DNA of 64,000 bases, from positions 1 through 64,000 of the forward strand of contig JAAEYW010000028.1 of NCBI GenBank assembly GCA_018223185.1, read 5' to 3'. The notes under the pieces are model-generated. The model ran no database searches. It was given only the letters and a program-made list of their open reading frames with translations, and was not told the origin of the DNA. Shown in pieces: positions 1 through 10,333 of the stretch; the stretch's first letter is position 1, and each line of letters starts with the position of its first letter. This stretch comes from Oceanospirillales bacterium. Lineage in GTDB: Bacteria > Pseudomonadota > Gammaproteobacteria > Pseudomonadales > Balneatricaceae. The translations under genes were made by a program, and so were the position numbers.

Positions 1-91
1 CAGCGTATTCAGGGTTGATCGCATTCCAGGCAGAGCCGTAGGTCTCTTTCAGTGCGGCAACTGTTTCGATATCTTTAGTCAGAGTAGACAT
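1..91 (-). CDS. aceA: Isocitrate lyase, N-terminal fragment (runs off the left edge)
   Basis: Only the first 30 codons are in the window. They read MSTLTKDIETVAALKETYG and then SAWNAINPEYA, which resembles the start of Pseudomonas-type isocitrate lyase (recalled: MSAYQ...VAALKE...SSWSAINPEYAAR). The enzyme cleaves isocitrate to glyoxylate and succinate in the glyoxylate shunt, allowing growth on acetate and fatty acids. The ATG at 91 is preceded on the minus strand by a good ribosome binding site (GAAGGA). The same window holds icd, the competing enzyme at the isocitrate branch point, and beta-oxidation genes that feed acetyl-CoA. A pair of palindromes at 262-310 lies upstream. The identification rests on a short fragment, so confidence is moderate to good. 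Confidence 0.8.
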   Translation of the reverse strand, partial: MSTLTKDIETVAALKETYGSAWNAINPEYA

Positions 92-261
92 GGTGAATCC
101 TTCTGTTGGTAGCTCTCTATCCAGAGATTATGAGTTCTGGATTAGTCAGCGGTTTACTTCTTGCGTCAGCAAATTGTCGAAGTGGCAGACGCCTCACGGA
201 AAACTCATAATGCGGACTTTGAGTGGGGCGGTCAAAGTTTTTTTGTGCATAGCAGCAAAGC

Positions 262-310
262 TGTAGTTGTACTACATAAGCTGTGTCTGATTGTCTGTAG
301 TTTAACTACA
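262..310. promoter_or_regulatory. Paired palindromic operators upstream of aceA
   Basis: Two 15-bp sites share the form TGTAGT-N3-ACTACA: 262-276 (centre TGT) and 296-310 (centre TTA). The arms are perfect in both copies and the centres are 34 bp apart, about three helical turns. They lie 171-219 bp upstream of the aceA start. Two identical spaced dyads strongly suggest a dimeric repressor or activator. In Pseudomonas the RpiR-family regulator RccR controls aceA and related genes, which makes it a candidate, but I cannot verify its consensus here. A GntR-family regulator is an alternative. Confidence 0.6.
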
Positions 311-551
311 CGAAAGCCGCATTGCTGCTGTGCAGCATAAGTAGAAGGCATCGGGGTTTAAGTCGTCATAGCCTAAAGTCTAGCTACTTTTGTACAGGGG
401 TTGAATTGGCTCTTTTACAAAAACTTATAGTTATATGTGATTTTGTTTTTAATAACAAAATAATATATGAATACTTTGACTACAAAAGACAAAAAAATCA
501 GAAACCCTGTGTGTATTCTAAGAAAAGCGATAAATATCAGTTAGCTAAAAT

Positions 552-583
552 AAAAAAAGGCCGGAATACCCGGCCTTTTTTTG
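552..583 (-). terminator. Rho-independent terminator of the trmJ-roxA operon
   Basis: A perfect GGCCGG / CCGGCC stem with a 5-nt AATAC loop, flanked by A and T runs, so it can act in both directions. It lies about 70 bp beyond the roxA stop on the minus strand. Confidence 0.85.
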
Positions 584-650
584 ATTTTATGAGCTGTCAT
601 CTGTGCTTTTAAAAGTACTCTGCCGACACAGAGTCGAACAGGTACCGTCA

Positions 651-1808
651 TTATTCTGTATAGAGTGAGCCCTGATTATACAGATCGGCAAGTAACTGCA
701 GCTGCTGATCGTTCCATTCCCCCTCATTGATAACGATGAGAGGTGACTGACACAGACTGGTTGCTAAGGTGCAGCTGCTGCCTGAAACCTTAAAGCAGTT
801 GCCATCAGCATAAAGCTGAATCTCTCCATCCTGACCTGCACTGTATGAGAAGCGGCTGCCTTCGTTGCGTATAAAGCACAGATCGCCCTCTTTGAGCGCT
901 TCACGAATTTCCTCTACGCTGGCGGGTTGTTCCGGGCGCTGATCGAGTTCCGGGTATTTTGGATCGGTGACAAATTTTCCCAGCCACTCTCCCAGTCGGG
1001 CATCATCCTGAAGATAGGCGGTAAATATATCCCGTACCTTTTGCAGAGCTTCGGGGCGAATCTCTCCCGGATTGTCCTGCAGGGTCAGATCGGCATCCGT
1101 GTAACGGGATTCAGAGGTAAGTTTTTCACCGATAAAATCGGTAAAGCTGCGCATGATCTCAGCGTGTGAGGGGGCTCTGAAACCTACAGAGTAGGTCATG
1201 CAGTCATCGGACTCGCCGATGCCGTTGTGGCCTACCTGAGGTGGAATGTAGAGCATATCGCCGGGTTCCAGCACCCAGTTATGCTCCGGCTCCCACTCAG
1301 TCATAATCATGACTGGTGTATCCGGGCGACGGGGAGAGTTCTGATCAAAAAAACCGCCGACTTCCCAGCGACGTTTGCCCTGGGTCTGAATCAGAAATAC
1401 ATCATAATTATCGTAATGAGGACCAACGCCACCGCCCTGACTGGCGAAGCTGACCATCAGGTCGTCGTAACGCCAGTTAGGTATAAAACGAAACTGTTCG
1501 ATAATCTCACTGGCTTCAGGAACCCAGTGATCAACCGCCTGTACCAGCAGTGTCCAGTGGCTCTCAGGAAGGTTTTCAAAGGTATCGTCATCAAAAGGCC
1601 CGTGCTGTATCTGCCAGTCGGTACCATCCGGACTCTGAATAACCAGTCTTGATTCCACATCCTCCTCAAGCGACAGGCCTGCCAGTTCATCAGCACCGAC
1701 AGGGGCTTCGAAATCCGGGAAAGCGTTGCGGACCAGTAGCGGCTTCTTCTGCCAGTAATCACGCAGAAACTCTTCGATTGAGATGTCGCCGAAAGGTGAA
1801 TCACTCAT
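651..1808 (-). CDS. roxA: Ribosomal oxygenase (50S L16 arginine 3-hydroxylase), cupin-4/JmjC family
   Basis: The 385-residue protein matches the RoxA/YcfD family of 2-oxoglutarate and Fe(II)-dependent oxygenases, which hydroxylate an arginine of ribosomal protein L16 in E. coli. The iron site is visible as HYD in 'VGPHYDNYDVFLIQ' (about residue 130) and a second histidine in 'YIPPQVGHNG' (about residue 195). The double-stranded beta-helix core is followed by the dimerisation and winged-helix-like C-terminal part typical of the family; the length is close to the usual 370-390. The ATG overlaps the trmJ stop by 4 bp (ATGA), so translation is probably coupled to trmJ, another RNA/ribosome modification enzyme. 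In E. coli roxA is also near purB, hflD and mnmA, as here. Confidence 0.88.
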   Translation of the reverse strand: MSDSPFGDISIEEFLRDYWQKKPLLVRNAFPDFEAPVGADELAGLSLEEDVESRLVIQSPDGTDWQIQHGPFDDDTFENLPESHWTLLVQAVDHWVPEASEIIEQFRFIPNWRYDDLMVSFASQGGGVGPHYDNYDVFLIQTQGKRRWEVGGFFDQNSPRRPDTPVMIMTEWEPEHNWVLEPGDMLYIPPQVGHNGIGESDDCMTYSVGFRAPSHAEIMRSFTDFIGEKLTSESRYTDADLTLQDNPGEIRPEALQKVRDIFTAYLQDDARLGEWLGKFVTDPKYPELDQRPEQPASVEEIREALKEGDLCFIRNEGSRFSYSAGQDGEIQLYADGNCFKVSGSSCTLATSLCQSPLIVINEGEWNDQQLQLLADLYNQGSLYTE

Positions 1809-2578
1809 TGATCAGATCCTTTATCCTGAGATTGTATAGGCGTTGGCTTAGTTTCAGCCGCGTCTAACTTAGTGGTCGTTTCATCTATTGATGTAAGAAT
1901 GCCCCGCAGCATGTTCAATTCGGTACGTTCGGGCCGTGAACGGTTGAAGTAGCGTCGCAGCTTGTCCATAACCTTGCCCTCATGCTGAGGGATGATGAAG
2001 CGGGTTTTACGCAGGGCATTTTCCAGATGTTCGTAAAATCGTTCCATATCCCGGGTCAGGGGGTAGGGTTCATCTCTTTTAACGTAGTCTTGCTTGCTGT
2101 GGGCCTGCCAGATCTCGTAACACACCAGCTGAATAGCGGCAGACACGTTAAGCACCGGATATTCAGGATTTGCTGGGATGTAGACGTGATAATTACATTT
2201 CTGAAGCTCTGAATTGTGCAGCCCCATGGTTTCACGGCCGAATATAATGGCGACTTTGCCATGCTCAGCTTCACCGACTATTTTGCGGGCACAGTCGTGG
2301 GCATCAAAAATCGGCAGATCAAAAGTGCGGTTACGCGCACTGGTTCCGATCACCAGCTGGCAGTCTGCAATTGCTTCATCCAGCGTGTTGACCACGACGG
2401 CACTCTCGAGAAGGTCTTTGGCGCCGGCGGCGCGGGCGTCGGCTTCGTCATCGGGGAAAACTCGTGGCTCTACCAGATAAAGCTGGCTGAGCCCCATGTT
2501 TTTCATTGCCCGTGCGGCAGCACCGATATTGCCGGGATGGAAAGTATTGATCAGTACGATACGGATATTGTCGAGCAT
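1805..2578 (-). CDS. trmJ: tRNA (cytidine/uridine-32-2'-O)-methyltransferase TrmJ, SPOUT family
   Basis: The 257-residue protein starts 'MLDNIRIVLINTFHPGNIGAAARAMKNMG', the SPOUT methyltransferase motif 1 of TrmJ (N, GNIGA, RAMKNMG). The cofactor-knot motifs follow: 'IIFGRETMGLHNSEL' near residues 111-125 and 'YPVLNVSAAIQLVCYEIW' near 140-157. TrmJ uses S-adenosylmethionine to 2'-O-methylate position 32 of the tRNA anticodon loop. The C-terminal about 90 residues are the charged helical extension of the TrmJ branch (for example 'YEHLENALRKTRFI'), which helps tRNA binding. It is the first gene of a two-gene operon with roxA (4-bp overlap). Confidence 0.9.
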   Translation of the reverse strand: MLDNIRIVLINTFHPGNIGAAARAMKNMGLSQLYLVEPRVFPDDEADARAAGAKDLLESAVVVNTLDEAIADCQLVIGTSARNRTFDLPIFDAHDCARKIVGEAEHGKVAIIFGRETMGLHNSELQKCNYHVYIPANPEYPVLNVSAAIQLVCYEIWQAHSKQDYVKRDEPYPLTRDMERFYEHLENALRKTRFIIPQHEGKVMDKLRRYFNRSRPERTELNMLRGILTSIDETTTKLDAAETKPTPIQSQDKGSDQ

Positions 2579-3012
2579 AGTGTCATCGTTATTCAGGTCA
2601 GGCGGCTATCATAGTCAGTTACGGCCTGAGTGTTATTGTTTCAGATCAGGTTTGCGGAGCGTTGATTATTTGCTGGAAATTGCAAATACCGCGTTCCATT
2701 TGGCCAGAAATGAGAGTTTTTTCTGAGTGTCAGGCGGTCTGTAGTGGCTGGTTCAGAGTGTTCAGAATGGACGTAAGTTTAATGATTTTTTAACCGACAA
2801 TCCAGAATGATTCGTTATTGATAACGTGGGCAGGTGTAATGTGGAATGAATAGATCCGGCTGGGTCGTTAAAGCGATTGGTGACCGAAAAGATCAATACA
2901 TTGACTGTATAGGCAAATCTGAGCGCCTCTCCGTCCGCTTTAAACGTGATAACCTGAGATAGTCAAAAAAGCACAGGCTTTGACTACATACTGATGATTA
3001 GAGGTTGTTATA
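2579..3012. other. Divergent intergenic region between trmJ and the MBL hydrolase gene
   Basis: About 430 bp separating divergent genes, so it should hold the promoters of both. I see no recognisable operator, RNA gene or terminator. Short open frames extending in from trmJ have no support. Confidence 0.5.
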
Positions 3013-4047
3013 GTGAATGCAATCGTTACCGCTGACTACTCTGTTCCGGAGTCCGGCCAGCTGCAGGAGGTGGCTCCCGGTGTCTTGTGGCTGAGGATGC
3101 CGCTGCCGTTCGAGCTGGACCATATCAATCTCTATCTTCTCGATGACCTTGATGGCTGGGTTGTGGTGGACTGCGGCCTTGGAAACTCTGACACGTGCGC
3201 CGTATGGGAAAATGTTATTGCGCGTTTTCTGCAGGGCAAGCCCATTAAAAAAGTGATTCTGACTCATGCTCATGTCGATCATATCGGCGCAGCGGGCTGG
3301 TTATGTCACTATACCGGAGCACCGCTGTGGATTACTGCCGGTGAGCAGGCGACAGCAGTAGAATATGCTCAGCTGAGCGGGGTCAACGCTGACACATTTT
3401 CGCTTCAGGCTAATAGTTTTCTGCATCGGCTGGGAATGGATGAGCAACAAGCCGCCGGAATTATGGGGATTTTTACCGGTATTTCATCGCTGGTTCACCC
3501 ACTGCCGGGCATCATCGTTGAATTGAAAGAGGGGATGAATGTTGAGATCGGCAATGTTCAGTGGCAGGTAATCGTCTCGGAAGGCCATTCAGAGGCACAT
3601 GCATGTTTGTATTCTGAAACGCTGGGTGTGCTGATTTCAGGTGATCAGGTGTTACCCCGTATCAGCTCCAATGTCAGTGTCAGAGCGGCAAAGCCCGACG
3701 CTAATCCGATGTTAACCTGGATTCAATCATTAGAGGGATTGAAAACACTGCCGGCAGATACTCTGGTTCTTCCGGCGCATGAGCGTCCTTTTTATGGGCT
3801 TCATGCGCGGCTGGCCGAGCTGATTGAGGAGCATATGGAAACGCTCATCAGAGTTGAGGCGCTGTGTTCAGAACCTCTGACGGTGATGCAGCTGGTTGGA
3901 TTGATCTATCAGCGTAAGTTAACCCTGTTTGATCAGCTGTTAGCAGGAGGGGAGTGTCTGGCTAATCTGCACTACCTGCTGGCACAGAAGCGTCTTCAGT
4001 GTTGTTACGATGTAAATGATGTGCTGGTATTTTCTCAGCCGGATTAG
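3013..4047 (+). CDS. Metallo-beta-lactamase-fold hydrolase (LACTB2/glyoxalase II-like)
   Basis: A 344-residue MBL-fold protein with a full set of metal ligands: the HxHxDH motif in 'THAHVDHIGA' (residues about 85-95), a later histidine in 'EGHSEAHACLY', an aspartate in 'ISGDQVLPR', and a final histidine in 'LPAHERPF'. The last about 80 residues form a helical winged-helix-like tail, as in the LACTB2/YcbL group. Such proteins hydrolyse thioesters, lactones or RNA; the substrate cannot be read from sequence. No signal peptide, so probably cytoplasmic. The start is a GTG at 3013, with AGAGG 8 nt upstream; the out-of-frame ATG just after it is not usable. It stands alone, divergent from trmJ. Confidence 0.85.
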   Translation: MNAIVTADYSVPESGQLQEVAPGVLWLRMPLPFELDHINLYLLDDLDGWVVVDCGLGNSDTCAVWENVIARFLQGKPIKKVILTHAHVDHIGAAGWLCHYTGAPLWITAGEQATAVEYAQLSGVNADTFSLQANSFLHRLGMDEQQAAGIMGIFTGISSLVHPLPGIIVELKEGMNVEIGNVQWQVIVSEGHSEAHACLYSETLGVLISGDQVLPRISSNVSVRAAKPDANPMLTWIQSLEGLKTLPADTLVLPAHERPFYGLHARLAELIEEHMETLIRVEALCSEPLTVMQLVGLIYQRKLTLFDQLLAGGECLANLHYLLAQKRLQCCYDVNDVLVFSQPD

Positions 4048-4088
4048 TCCTGGCTAATTCTGGTAGTGCGCACCCTCGAGAAAAGTAT

Positions 4089-4940
4089 TTACCGCTCTAT
4101 TTGACGGCTGACCCTGCAGGCAAACGTTTGCAGATCCCAGATAAAACGCTCCCGGTGGAAAAGCTGAGGTGAGTGATCTGAGTTTTCATAGATATGCAGT
4201 TCAGAGTCACTAATATTGTCCCGGACATACTCTGCTACCGCTTGTGCGTAGAACTGGCTTTCATCACCGTAAATTAACAGCGCAGGGATGTTCATTAATG
4301 GTAATACGCCGGTGAAGTCTGCGGCTGTGAGGCTTTCCCAGCACTGTACCAGCGGTTCACTGTCCAGGGTTTGCAGGTGCTCCCGCATCTGCTGAAAGCC
4401 GCGCGAGTTGCGATGGTAGTTTTCGTAGGATTTGCGGTTGTAGCCATTGGCAACCAGTTGAAGCAAACCTTCTGCAAAATTGTCACGCAATTTGCTGATA
4501 AATTGTTCATTGGCGATTTTATCAAAGTTACCGTAGATACCGTTTTGCCATTGCTTATCGGTGATCAGTCGGGGCGACTGATCGACAATACAGACGCCAC
4601 ACAACTTGCTGCAACCGAAATCCTGAATATATTGCCACAGGGTGAGTGCGCCCATTGAGTGACCGACCAGTAAAACGTTGTCAAGTTGGTGATGTGAAAT
4701 CAGATGCTGCAGGTCGGTTGCCATATCCCTGATGTGGGTACTGCTGCCCGGGTTTTGCGAGTGTCCTCCATGGCCCCGGGCATCCCAGCAGATCACCTCG
4801 TGATGGTCAGCCAGTGCTGATGCGAAGGGTAACCAGTCTTTTGCGCTGGCACTCCAGCCATGCAGGAATATAACCGGACTGCCTTTGCCCAGGCGCAGAT
4901 AATGGATCTTTGTTCCGTCGGCGGCGGTTATTTGTTCCAT
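4089..4940 (-). CDS. Alpha/beta-fold hydrolase
   Basis: A 283-residue hydrolase. It has the oxyanion motif 'VIFLHGWSASAKDW' (residues about 23-36), the nucleophile elbow 'VGHSMGALT' (Ser near 95), a likely acid in 'LIYGDESQFY' and the catalytic histidine in 'ENSDHSPQLF' near the C-terminus. The family includes esterases, lipases and C-C hydrolases; the substrate is unknown. No signal peptide is visible. It lies just downstream of purB in the same direction but beyond the purB terminator, so it probably has its own promoter in the 80-bp gap. Confidence 0.85.
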   Translation of the reverse strand: MEQITAADGTKIHYLRLGKGSPVIFLHGWSASAKDWLPFASALADHHEVICWDARGHGGHSQNPGSSTHIRDMATDLQHLISHHQLDNVLLVGHSMGALTLWQYIQDFGCSKLCGVCIVDQSPRLITDKQWQNGIYGNFDKIANEQFISKLRDNFAEGLLQLVANGYNRKSYENYHRNSRGFQQMREHLQTLDSEPLVQCWESLTAADFTGVLPLMNIPALLIYGDESQFYAQAVAEYVRDNISDSELHIYENSDHSPQLFHRERFIWDLQTFACRVSRQIER

Positions 4941-4976
4941 AATTTCAGCTACTTGCAGAGTTAAGTTAAAGAAATA

Positions 4977-5006
4977 AAAAAGCAGAGCCTATGCTCTGCC
5001 TTTTTA
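4977..5006 (-). terminator. Rho-independent terminator after purB
   Basis: A GCAGAGC / GCTCTGC stem with a CTAT loop and a U-run on the minus-strand transcript, 14 bp past the purB stop. Confidence 0.88.
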
Positions 5007-5019
5007 TAATCTGCGATAA

Positions 5020-6480
<1,461 letters not shown>

Positions 6481-6509
6481 TTAAACCAGTGGAAAGCTGT
6501 ACTGACAGA

Positions 6510-7181
6510 TTAGTCGCGACCGCTGATTTTTCTCACGGATGGACGCAGTCGGGATTTAAAAAATAGCAGATGCCAGCGCTTACCACCTACCTGGCGCCAC
6601 AGCATCGCAGAGCGGATTCCTGCTAACAGCAGGGCGCGTATTTTGGCTGCATTTTCTGCATTCTGCAGATGGCGTGGCTCGCCGGTTACCTGAATGCGGA
6701 AATTGAAGGTGCTGAGCGTATCCTGATAGAGGCTGGCCAGATTTGCCACAACACTGGGGTGAGTATATGCCGAAGGGTTATCAGTCAGACTGGTACCCGC
6801 TTCGGCAAAATAGCTGGCTTGCTGGGCTATCTTGTCGATACGTTCTCCGATGACTTTCAGCAGGTCCGGGCGTTTATTCAATTTTCGCTCGAGATGGATG
6901 ATGCTCAGCCCGTAGCGAATCACATCCTTGTTCTGGTCTGCCCGGTTTTTATCCAGCAGTTCCTGCAGTCCTCGAAATCCCTGGCTGAGATTAATCGGCA
7001 GATCATGCACGCCACCAAAGATCTCTTCAGTCGTCTTGGGATTGGTGACAAAGAGGCTCGCCAGCGAAGTTTCAAAGCTGTTTTGTGACACCATACCCCG
7101 GGTTGCAATCTGTTCCACCAGGCTGGCGGCCTGAAACAGCCCGGCCAGGGCGATTGCCTGCTGATCTTCTGCTCTGGACAT
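6510..7181 (-). CDS. hflD: HflD family lysogenization regulator homologue
   Basis: About 223 residues. Family hallmarks are 'QAIALAGLFQAASLVEQIA' at the N-terminus, 'RYGLSIIHLERKLNKRPDLL', 'RIQVTGEPRHLQN' and 'IRALLLAGIRSAMLWRQVGGKRWHLLFF' near the C-terminus. In E. coli HflD is a peripheral membrane protein that binds lambda CII; its cellular role is unclear. An in-frame TTG at 7193 would lengthen it by four residues, but sits directly on the AGAGAGA sequence. The ATG at 7181 (MSRAEDQQ) fits the family start better and is chosen. It starts about 17 bp after the mnmA stop, so the two are co-transcribed. Confidence 0.9.
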   Translation of the reverse strand: MSRAEDQQAIALAGLFQAASLVEQIATRGMVSQNSFETSLASLFVTNPKTTEEIFGGVHDLPINLSQGFRGLQELLDKNRADQNKDVIRYGLSIIHLERKLNKRPDLLKVIGERIDKIAQQASYFAEAGTSLTDNPSAYTHPSVVANLASLYQDTLSTFNFRIQVTGEPRHLQNAENAAKIRALLLAGIRSAMLWRQVGGKRWHLLFFKSRLRPSVRKISGRD

Positions 7182-7198
7182 ATCGTTGATCAATCTCT

Positions 7199-8341
7199 CT
7201 ATGCGGTTTCGGAAGCTGTTTTGCCGGTCGTTTCTATTACGCCACCACCAAGACAGATATCGTTATGGTATATCACTACTGACTGACCGGGAGTCACTGC
7301 ACGCTGAGGTTCATCAAACTCGATGCGGTAGCCGTCGCCATCAGCGAGGACTGTGCAGCCCTGATCGGACTGACGGTATCTCACCTTCGCGCGACAGTGC
7401 AGAGGCAGGGTGGGTTTATCACCGCTGATCCAGAAGACGTCACTGGCGGTCAGCCAGTTGCTGAACAGCAGGTCGTGCTGTTGGCCCTGTACCGCAATCA
7501 GAACATTGCGCTCAAGGTCTTTCCCGGCAACAAACCAGGGTTCTTCCGGATAATCCTTTAAGCCGCCAATCCCCAACCCCTGACGTTGTCCAATGGTGTG
7601 ATACATCAGTCCCTGGTGCTGACCAATTACATCACCCTCAGGTGTTTGTATCTTACCGGGCTGGGCAGGCAGGTACTGTTTAAGAAAGTCGCTGAAACGG
7701 CGTTCACCTATAAAACAGATGCCGGTGCTGTCTTTCTTGTTATGGGTAATAAGATCGTGTTGTTCGGCCAGGCGGCGCACCTCTGGCTTTTCCAGTTCGC
7801 CGACCGGAAAAAGTGTCTGAGCCAGCTCTTCGCAGCCGACCTGATGCAGAAAGTAACTCTGATCCTTGTTGTTATCCAGCCCTTTAAGAAGCGCGGCCTT
7901 GCCATTGATCTCCCCGCGGCGCACGTAGTGCCCGGTGGCTATCATGTCAGCGCCCAGCATCTTTGCGTATTCGAGAAAAGCCTTAAACTTAATTTCACGG
8001 TTGCAGAGAATGTCAGGGTTAGGTGTGCGGCCGGCTTTATACTCTTCGAGAAAATGCTCGAACACATTGTCCCAGTACTCTGCAGCGAAATTAGCCGTAT
8101 GCAGCTTAATACCCAGCTTGTCACTGACTGCCTGAGCATCTGCCAGATCATCCATCGCGGTACAGTATTCAGTGCCGTCATCCTCGTCCCAGTTTTTCAT
8201 AAACAGGCCTTCAACCTGATAACCCTGTTGCTGAAGTATCAGGGCTGAAACGGATGAGTCCACGCCGCCGGACATGCCGACGATGACTTTTATGGCTGCA
8301 GGGTCGATTGTTGCAGGACTGCTTTTAGCTGCTTCTGACAT
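7199..8341 (-). CDS. mnmA: tRNA-specific 2-thiouridylase MnmA
   Basis: The 380-residue enzyme has the PP-loop '[16 protein letters not shown]' (residues about 20-35), which adenylates tRNA. The two catalytic cysteines are in '[11 protein letters not shown]' (about residue 112) and '[12 protein letters not shown]' (about residue 208). It makes 2-thiouridine at wobble U34 of Lys, Glu and Gln tRNAs with sulfur from IscS/Tus proteins. The first about 17 residues before the PP-loop strand are slightly longer than usual, and the ATG at 8341 lacks a clear Shine-Dalgarno, so the exact start is less certain. It lies between nudJ and hflD in the conserved order. Confidence 0.96.
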   Translation of the reverse strand: MSEAAKSSPATIDPAAIKVIVGMSGGVDSSVSALILQQQGYQVEGLFMKNWDEDDGTEYCTAMDDLADAQAVSDKLGIKLHTANFAAEYWDNVFEHFLEEYKAGRTPNPDILCNREIKFKAFLEYAKMLGADMIATGHYVRRGEINGKAALLKGLDNNKDQSYFLHQVGCEELAQTLFPVGELEKPEVRRLAEQHDLITHNKKDSTGICFIGERRFSDFLKQYLPAQPGKIQTPEGDVIGQHQGLMYHTIGQRQGLGIGGLKDYPEEPWFVAGKDLERNVLIAVQGQQHDLLFSNWLTASDVFWISGDKPTLPLHCRAKVRYRQSDQGCTVLADGDGYRIEFDEPQRAVTPGQSVVIYHNDICLGGGVIETTGKTASETA

Positions 8342-8412
8342 AGGAAGTTTATCTGACCTTAAAACTGATTCTGTTCTGGTTAATATGCGACCGAAGTCTC
8401 GTAATTCAATGC

Positions 8413-8871
8413 TTACTGGCTATTCGGTTCTACGATAACCGATAGCGGAAAGCGGATGCCCGAAAGGTAATCATCTATACACCGGGTTACCATGGGGCTG
8501 CGTAATTTTTCTTTCTGCTTTTCCAGCTCGGCCCGGCTAAGCCAGACGGCACGCTCAATACCGGTATCAAGAGGCAGGTCAGGATCATGGCTTTCAGCCT
8601 GTGCAGCAAAGCAGTAGCGATGGTAAGTTACGCCATTGGCGGGGGCCTTGTATACATAGATACCAACCAACCCGGTCGGGGTCACGCTCCAGCCCGTCTC
8701 TTCAAGAGTCTCCCTGATAGCTGCTTCAATAAAGGTTTCGTCCGCCTCTACATGGCCTGCGGGCTGGTTGATAACCAGCTGACCCAGCGATACTGACTGC
8801 TCTTCGACACAAAGAAATTTATCGTCCTGCTCAATGATGGTTGCCACAGTCACGTGGGGTGTCCAACGCAT
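8413..8871 (-). CDS. nudJ: Nudix hydrolase, NudJ-type phosphatase
   Basis: A 152-residue Nudix protein with the full box: '[23 protein letters not shown]' (residues about 39-61; G-x5-E-x7-REx2EExGW). E. coli NudJ hydrolyses thiamine pyrophosphate precursors and nucleoside di/triphosphates. The start '[24 protein letters not shown]' is typical of the NudJ branch, and the position upstream of mnmA is conserved. It is the first gene of the leftward nudJ-mnmA-hflD run. Confidence 0.92.
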   Translation of the reverse strand: MRWTPHVTVATIIEQDDKFLCVEEQSVSLGQLVINQPAGHVEADETFIEAAIRETLEETGWSVTPTGLVGIYVYKAPANGVTYHRYCFAAQAESHDPDLPLDTGIERAVWLSRAELEKQKEKLRSPMVTRCIDDYLSGIRFPLSVIVEPNSQ

Positions 8872-9014
8872 GCTTCATCCCGTATATTAAGGGCATATAA
8901 TTTATGTGTAGCCCCATTGAATTGATTGTCTGCAGGTTATGTTTGTCTGCAGCATCCTCTGGCGGCCAATCCTACCATTTTTTGACTACTTTTGGTTGTA
9001 TTTTGGAGTGCCCT

Positions 9015-9491
9015 TTGTTCAAAGATATTGTTTCGGTTCAGCAGGATGATTTTTCAATAGCGGAGTTATCTGCACAGGTCAGGGCGGATGATGCCAGCAA
9101 TGGTGCGATTGTTACCTTTACCGGTATCGTCAGGCAGCTTTCCAGTGGCCCGGGTTTAGAGGCTATGTATCTGGAGCACTATCCCGGCATGACAGAAAAA
9201 GCTCTATCCGCGATTATTCATCAGGCCCGCGAGCGCTGGCCTTTGGGTAATGTGGTTGTTGTTCATCGAATCGGTCGTCTTGAGCTGAATGATAATATCG
9301 TGTTTGTGGGTGTCGGCAGTGCTCACCGGCAGGCAGCTTTTGAAGCCGCTCAGTTTATTATGGATTACCTGAAGCGTGATGCGCCGTTCTGGAAGAAAGA
9401 GATCACGATTGACGGTGAGCACTGGGTTGAGGCTAAGCAAAGCGACCTTGATGCTGCTGATAAATGGCAGGAGCAGGTGGCACGCACCTAA
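9015..9491 (+). CDS. moaE: Molybdopterin synthase catalytic subunit MoaE
   Basis: MoaE inserts sulfur carried by MoaD into precursor Z to form molybdopterin. Visible family motifs are '[11 protein letters not shown]', '[12 protein letters not shown]', '[16 protein letters not shown]', '[25 protein letters not shown]' and 'APFWKKE' with the catalytic lysines. The open frame extends upstream to 8904, but the extra residues do not resemble MoaE. An in-frame TTG at 9015 follows GGAG with 6-nt spacing and gives 158 residues (E. coli 150), so I choose it. No moaD, moaC or other cofactor gene is adjacent. The 3' end overlaps convergent rluE by 4 bp. Confidence 0.92.
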   Translation: MFKDIVSVQQDDFSIAELSAQVRADDASNGAIVTFTGIVRQLSSGPGLEAMYLEHYPGMTEKALSAIIHQARERWPLGNVVVVHRIGRLELNDNIVFVGVGSAHRQAAFEAAQFIMDYLKRDAPFWKKEITIDGEHWVEAKQSDLDAADKWQEQVART

Positions 9492-10201
9492 CGTGGCCTG
9501 CCTCTGCTTTTGTTAGCAGGTCTGGACGGTCGTGATTTAGTGGTTGTTGATGCAGAGGTGCCGGATTTCGCTGCAGCGGATCTGTCCGGGGATTTTCCTC
9601 TGCTTTCGATGCGGTTTCCACTGCGTCGGGCTGGATGTGTCTTTCGTGGCGCCGCCGGAATATAAACCTCTTCGATCCGGTGTTCTCCGGGTTTCAGCCC
9701 CTCCAGGCTCCAGTTGCCTATGGCGGCGCGTATCAGTCTGAGGGTTGGAAAGCCCACAGCCGCCGTCATGCGCCTAACCTGACGGTTTTTCCCCTCAGTG
9801 ATTATCAGTTCAATCCAGCTGGTAGGCAGGCTCTTTCGTTCCCGGATAGGGGGGGTGCGGGGCCAGACAGCGGGTTCAGCAATCTTCTTTGCACCAGCGG
9901 GCCGGGTTGTTCCATCTTTTAATTCTACCCCCTGACGTAACCGCTTTAAGGCATCCTCATCAATCTCGCCTTCAACCTGCGCCCAGTAGGTTTTCTCCAG
10001 CTTAAACTTCGGATCTGCCAGTGTGTGCTGCAACTGGCCGTCGTCAGTAAGGATTAACAGTCCTTCAGAATCGTAATCCAGTCGTCCGGCGGCATACACG
10101 TCTTTGGTCTTAATATAATCGGCTAATGTCGCCCGGCCTTCGCTGTCGGTGAACTGGGTCAGTACCTGAAAAGGCTTATTAAACAGAATAATACGGGACA
10201 T
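9488..10201 (-). CDS. rluE: 23S rRNA pseudouridine 2457 synthase, RluE-type (RsuA family)
   Basis: The 237-residue protein has the RsuA-family catalytic aspartate motif '[19 protein letters not shown]' (Asp near residue 42), '[12 protein letters not shown]' and '[30 protein letters not shown]'. There is no N-terminal S4 domain, as in RluE, which makes pseudouridine 2457 of 23S rRNA. The last about 50 residues are a disordered Arg/Ser/Lys-rich tail, absent from the E. coli core, that may help RNA binding. The gene converges on moaE with a 4-bp overlap and no terminator between them. Confidence 0.9.
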   Translation of the reverse strand: MSRIILFNKPFQVLTQFTDSEGRATLADYIKTKDVYAAGRLDYDSEGLLILTDDGQLQHTLADPKFKLEKTYWAQVEGEIDEDALKRLRQGVELKDGTTRPAGAKKIAEPAVWPRTPPIRERKSLPTSWIELIITEGKNRQVRRMTAAVGFPTLRLIRAAIGNWSLEGLKPGEHRIEEVYIPAAPRKTHPARRSGNRIESRGKSPDRSAAAKSGTSASTTTKSRPSRPANKSRGRPR

Positions 10202-10333
10202 GAGGCTTTCCGATGAATCAACTGGTTTCGACGGGCAGGCAGATTATCAGCGTCTATACTGTTTCTGCAAGCTGATTAGTCTTAAGTTCACAGTCTGCAA
10301 GGTGAGAGTCGCAGTATTTGAGGAGGGTAAACG

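Larger units (their letters stand above)
92..650. other. Intergenic region between aceA and roxA
   Basis: No convincing gene. It holds the aceA upstream region (two related palindromes at 262-276 and 296-310) and, at its right end, a strong hairpin terminator serving the leftward roxA operon. The stretch from about 400 to 560 is AT-rich. An open frame at 322-612 runs through the terminator and looks accidental. Confidence 0.6.

Noticed and set aside
322-612. 96-residue frame on the plus strand upstream of roxA
   Set aside because: It runs through the roxA terminator hairpin, lies in AT-rich DNA, has no ribosome binding site and resembles no protein.
8904-9014. Upstream extension of moaE
   Set aside because: The 37 extra residues are cysteine-rich and unlike MoaE, whereas TTG 9015 has GGAG at 6-nt spacing.
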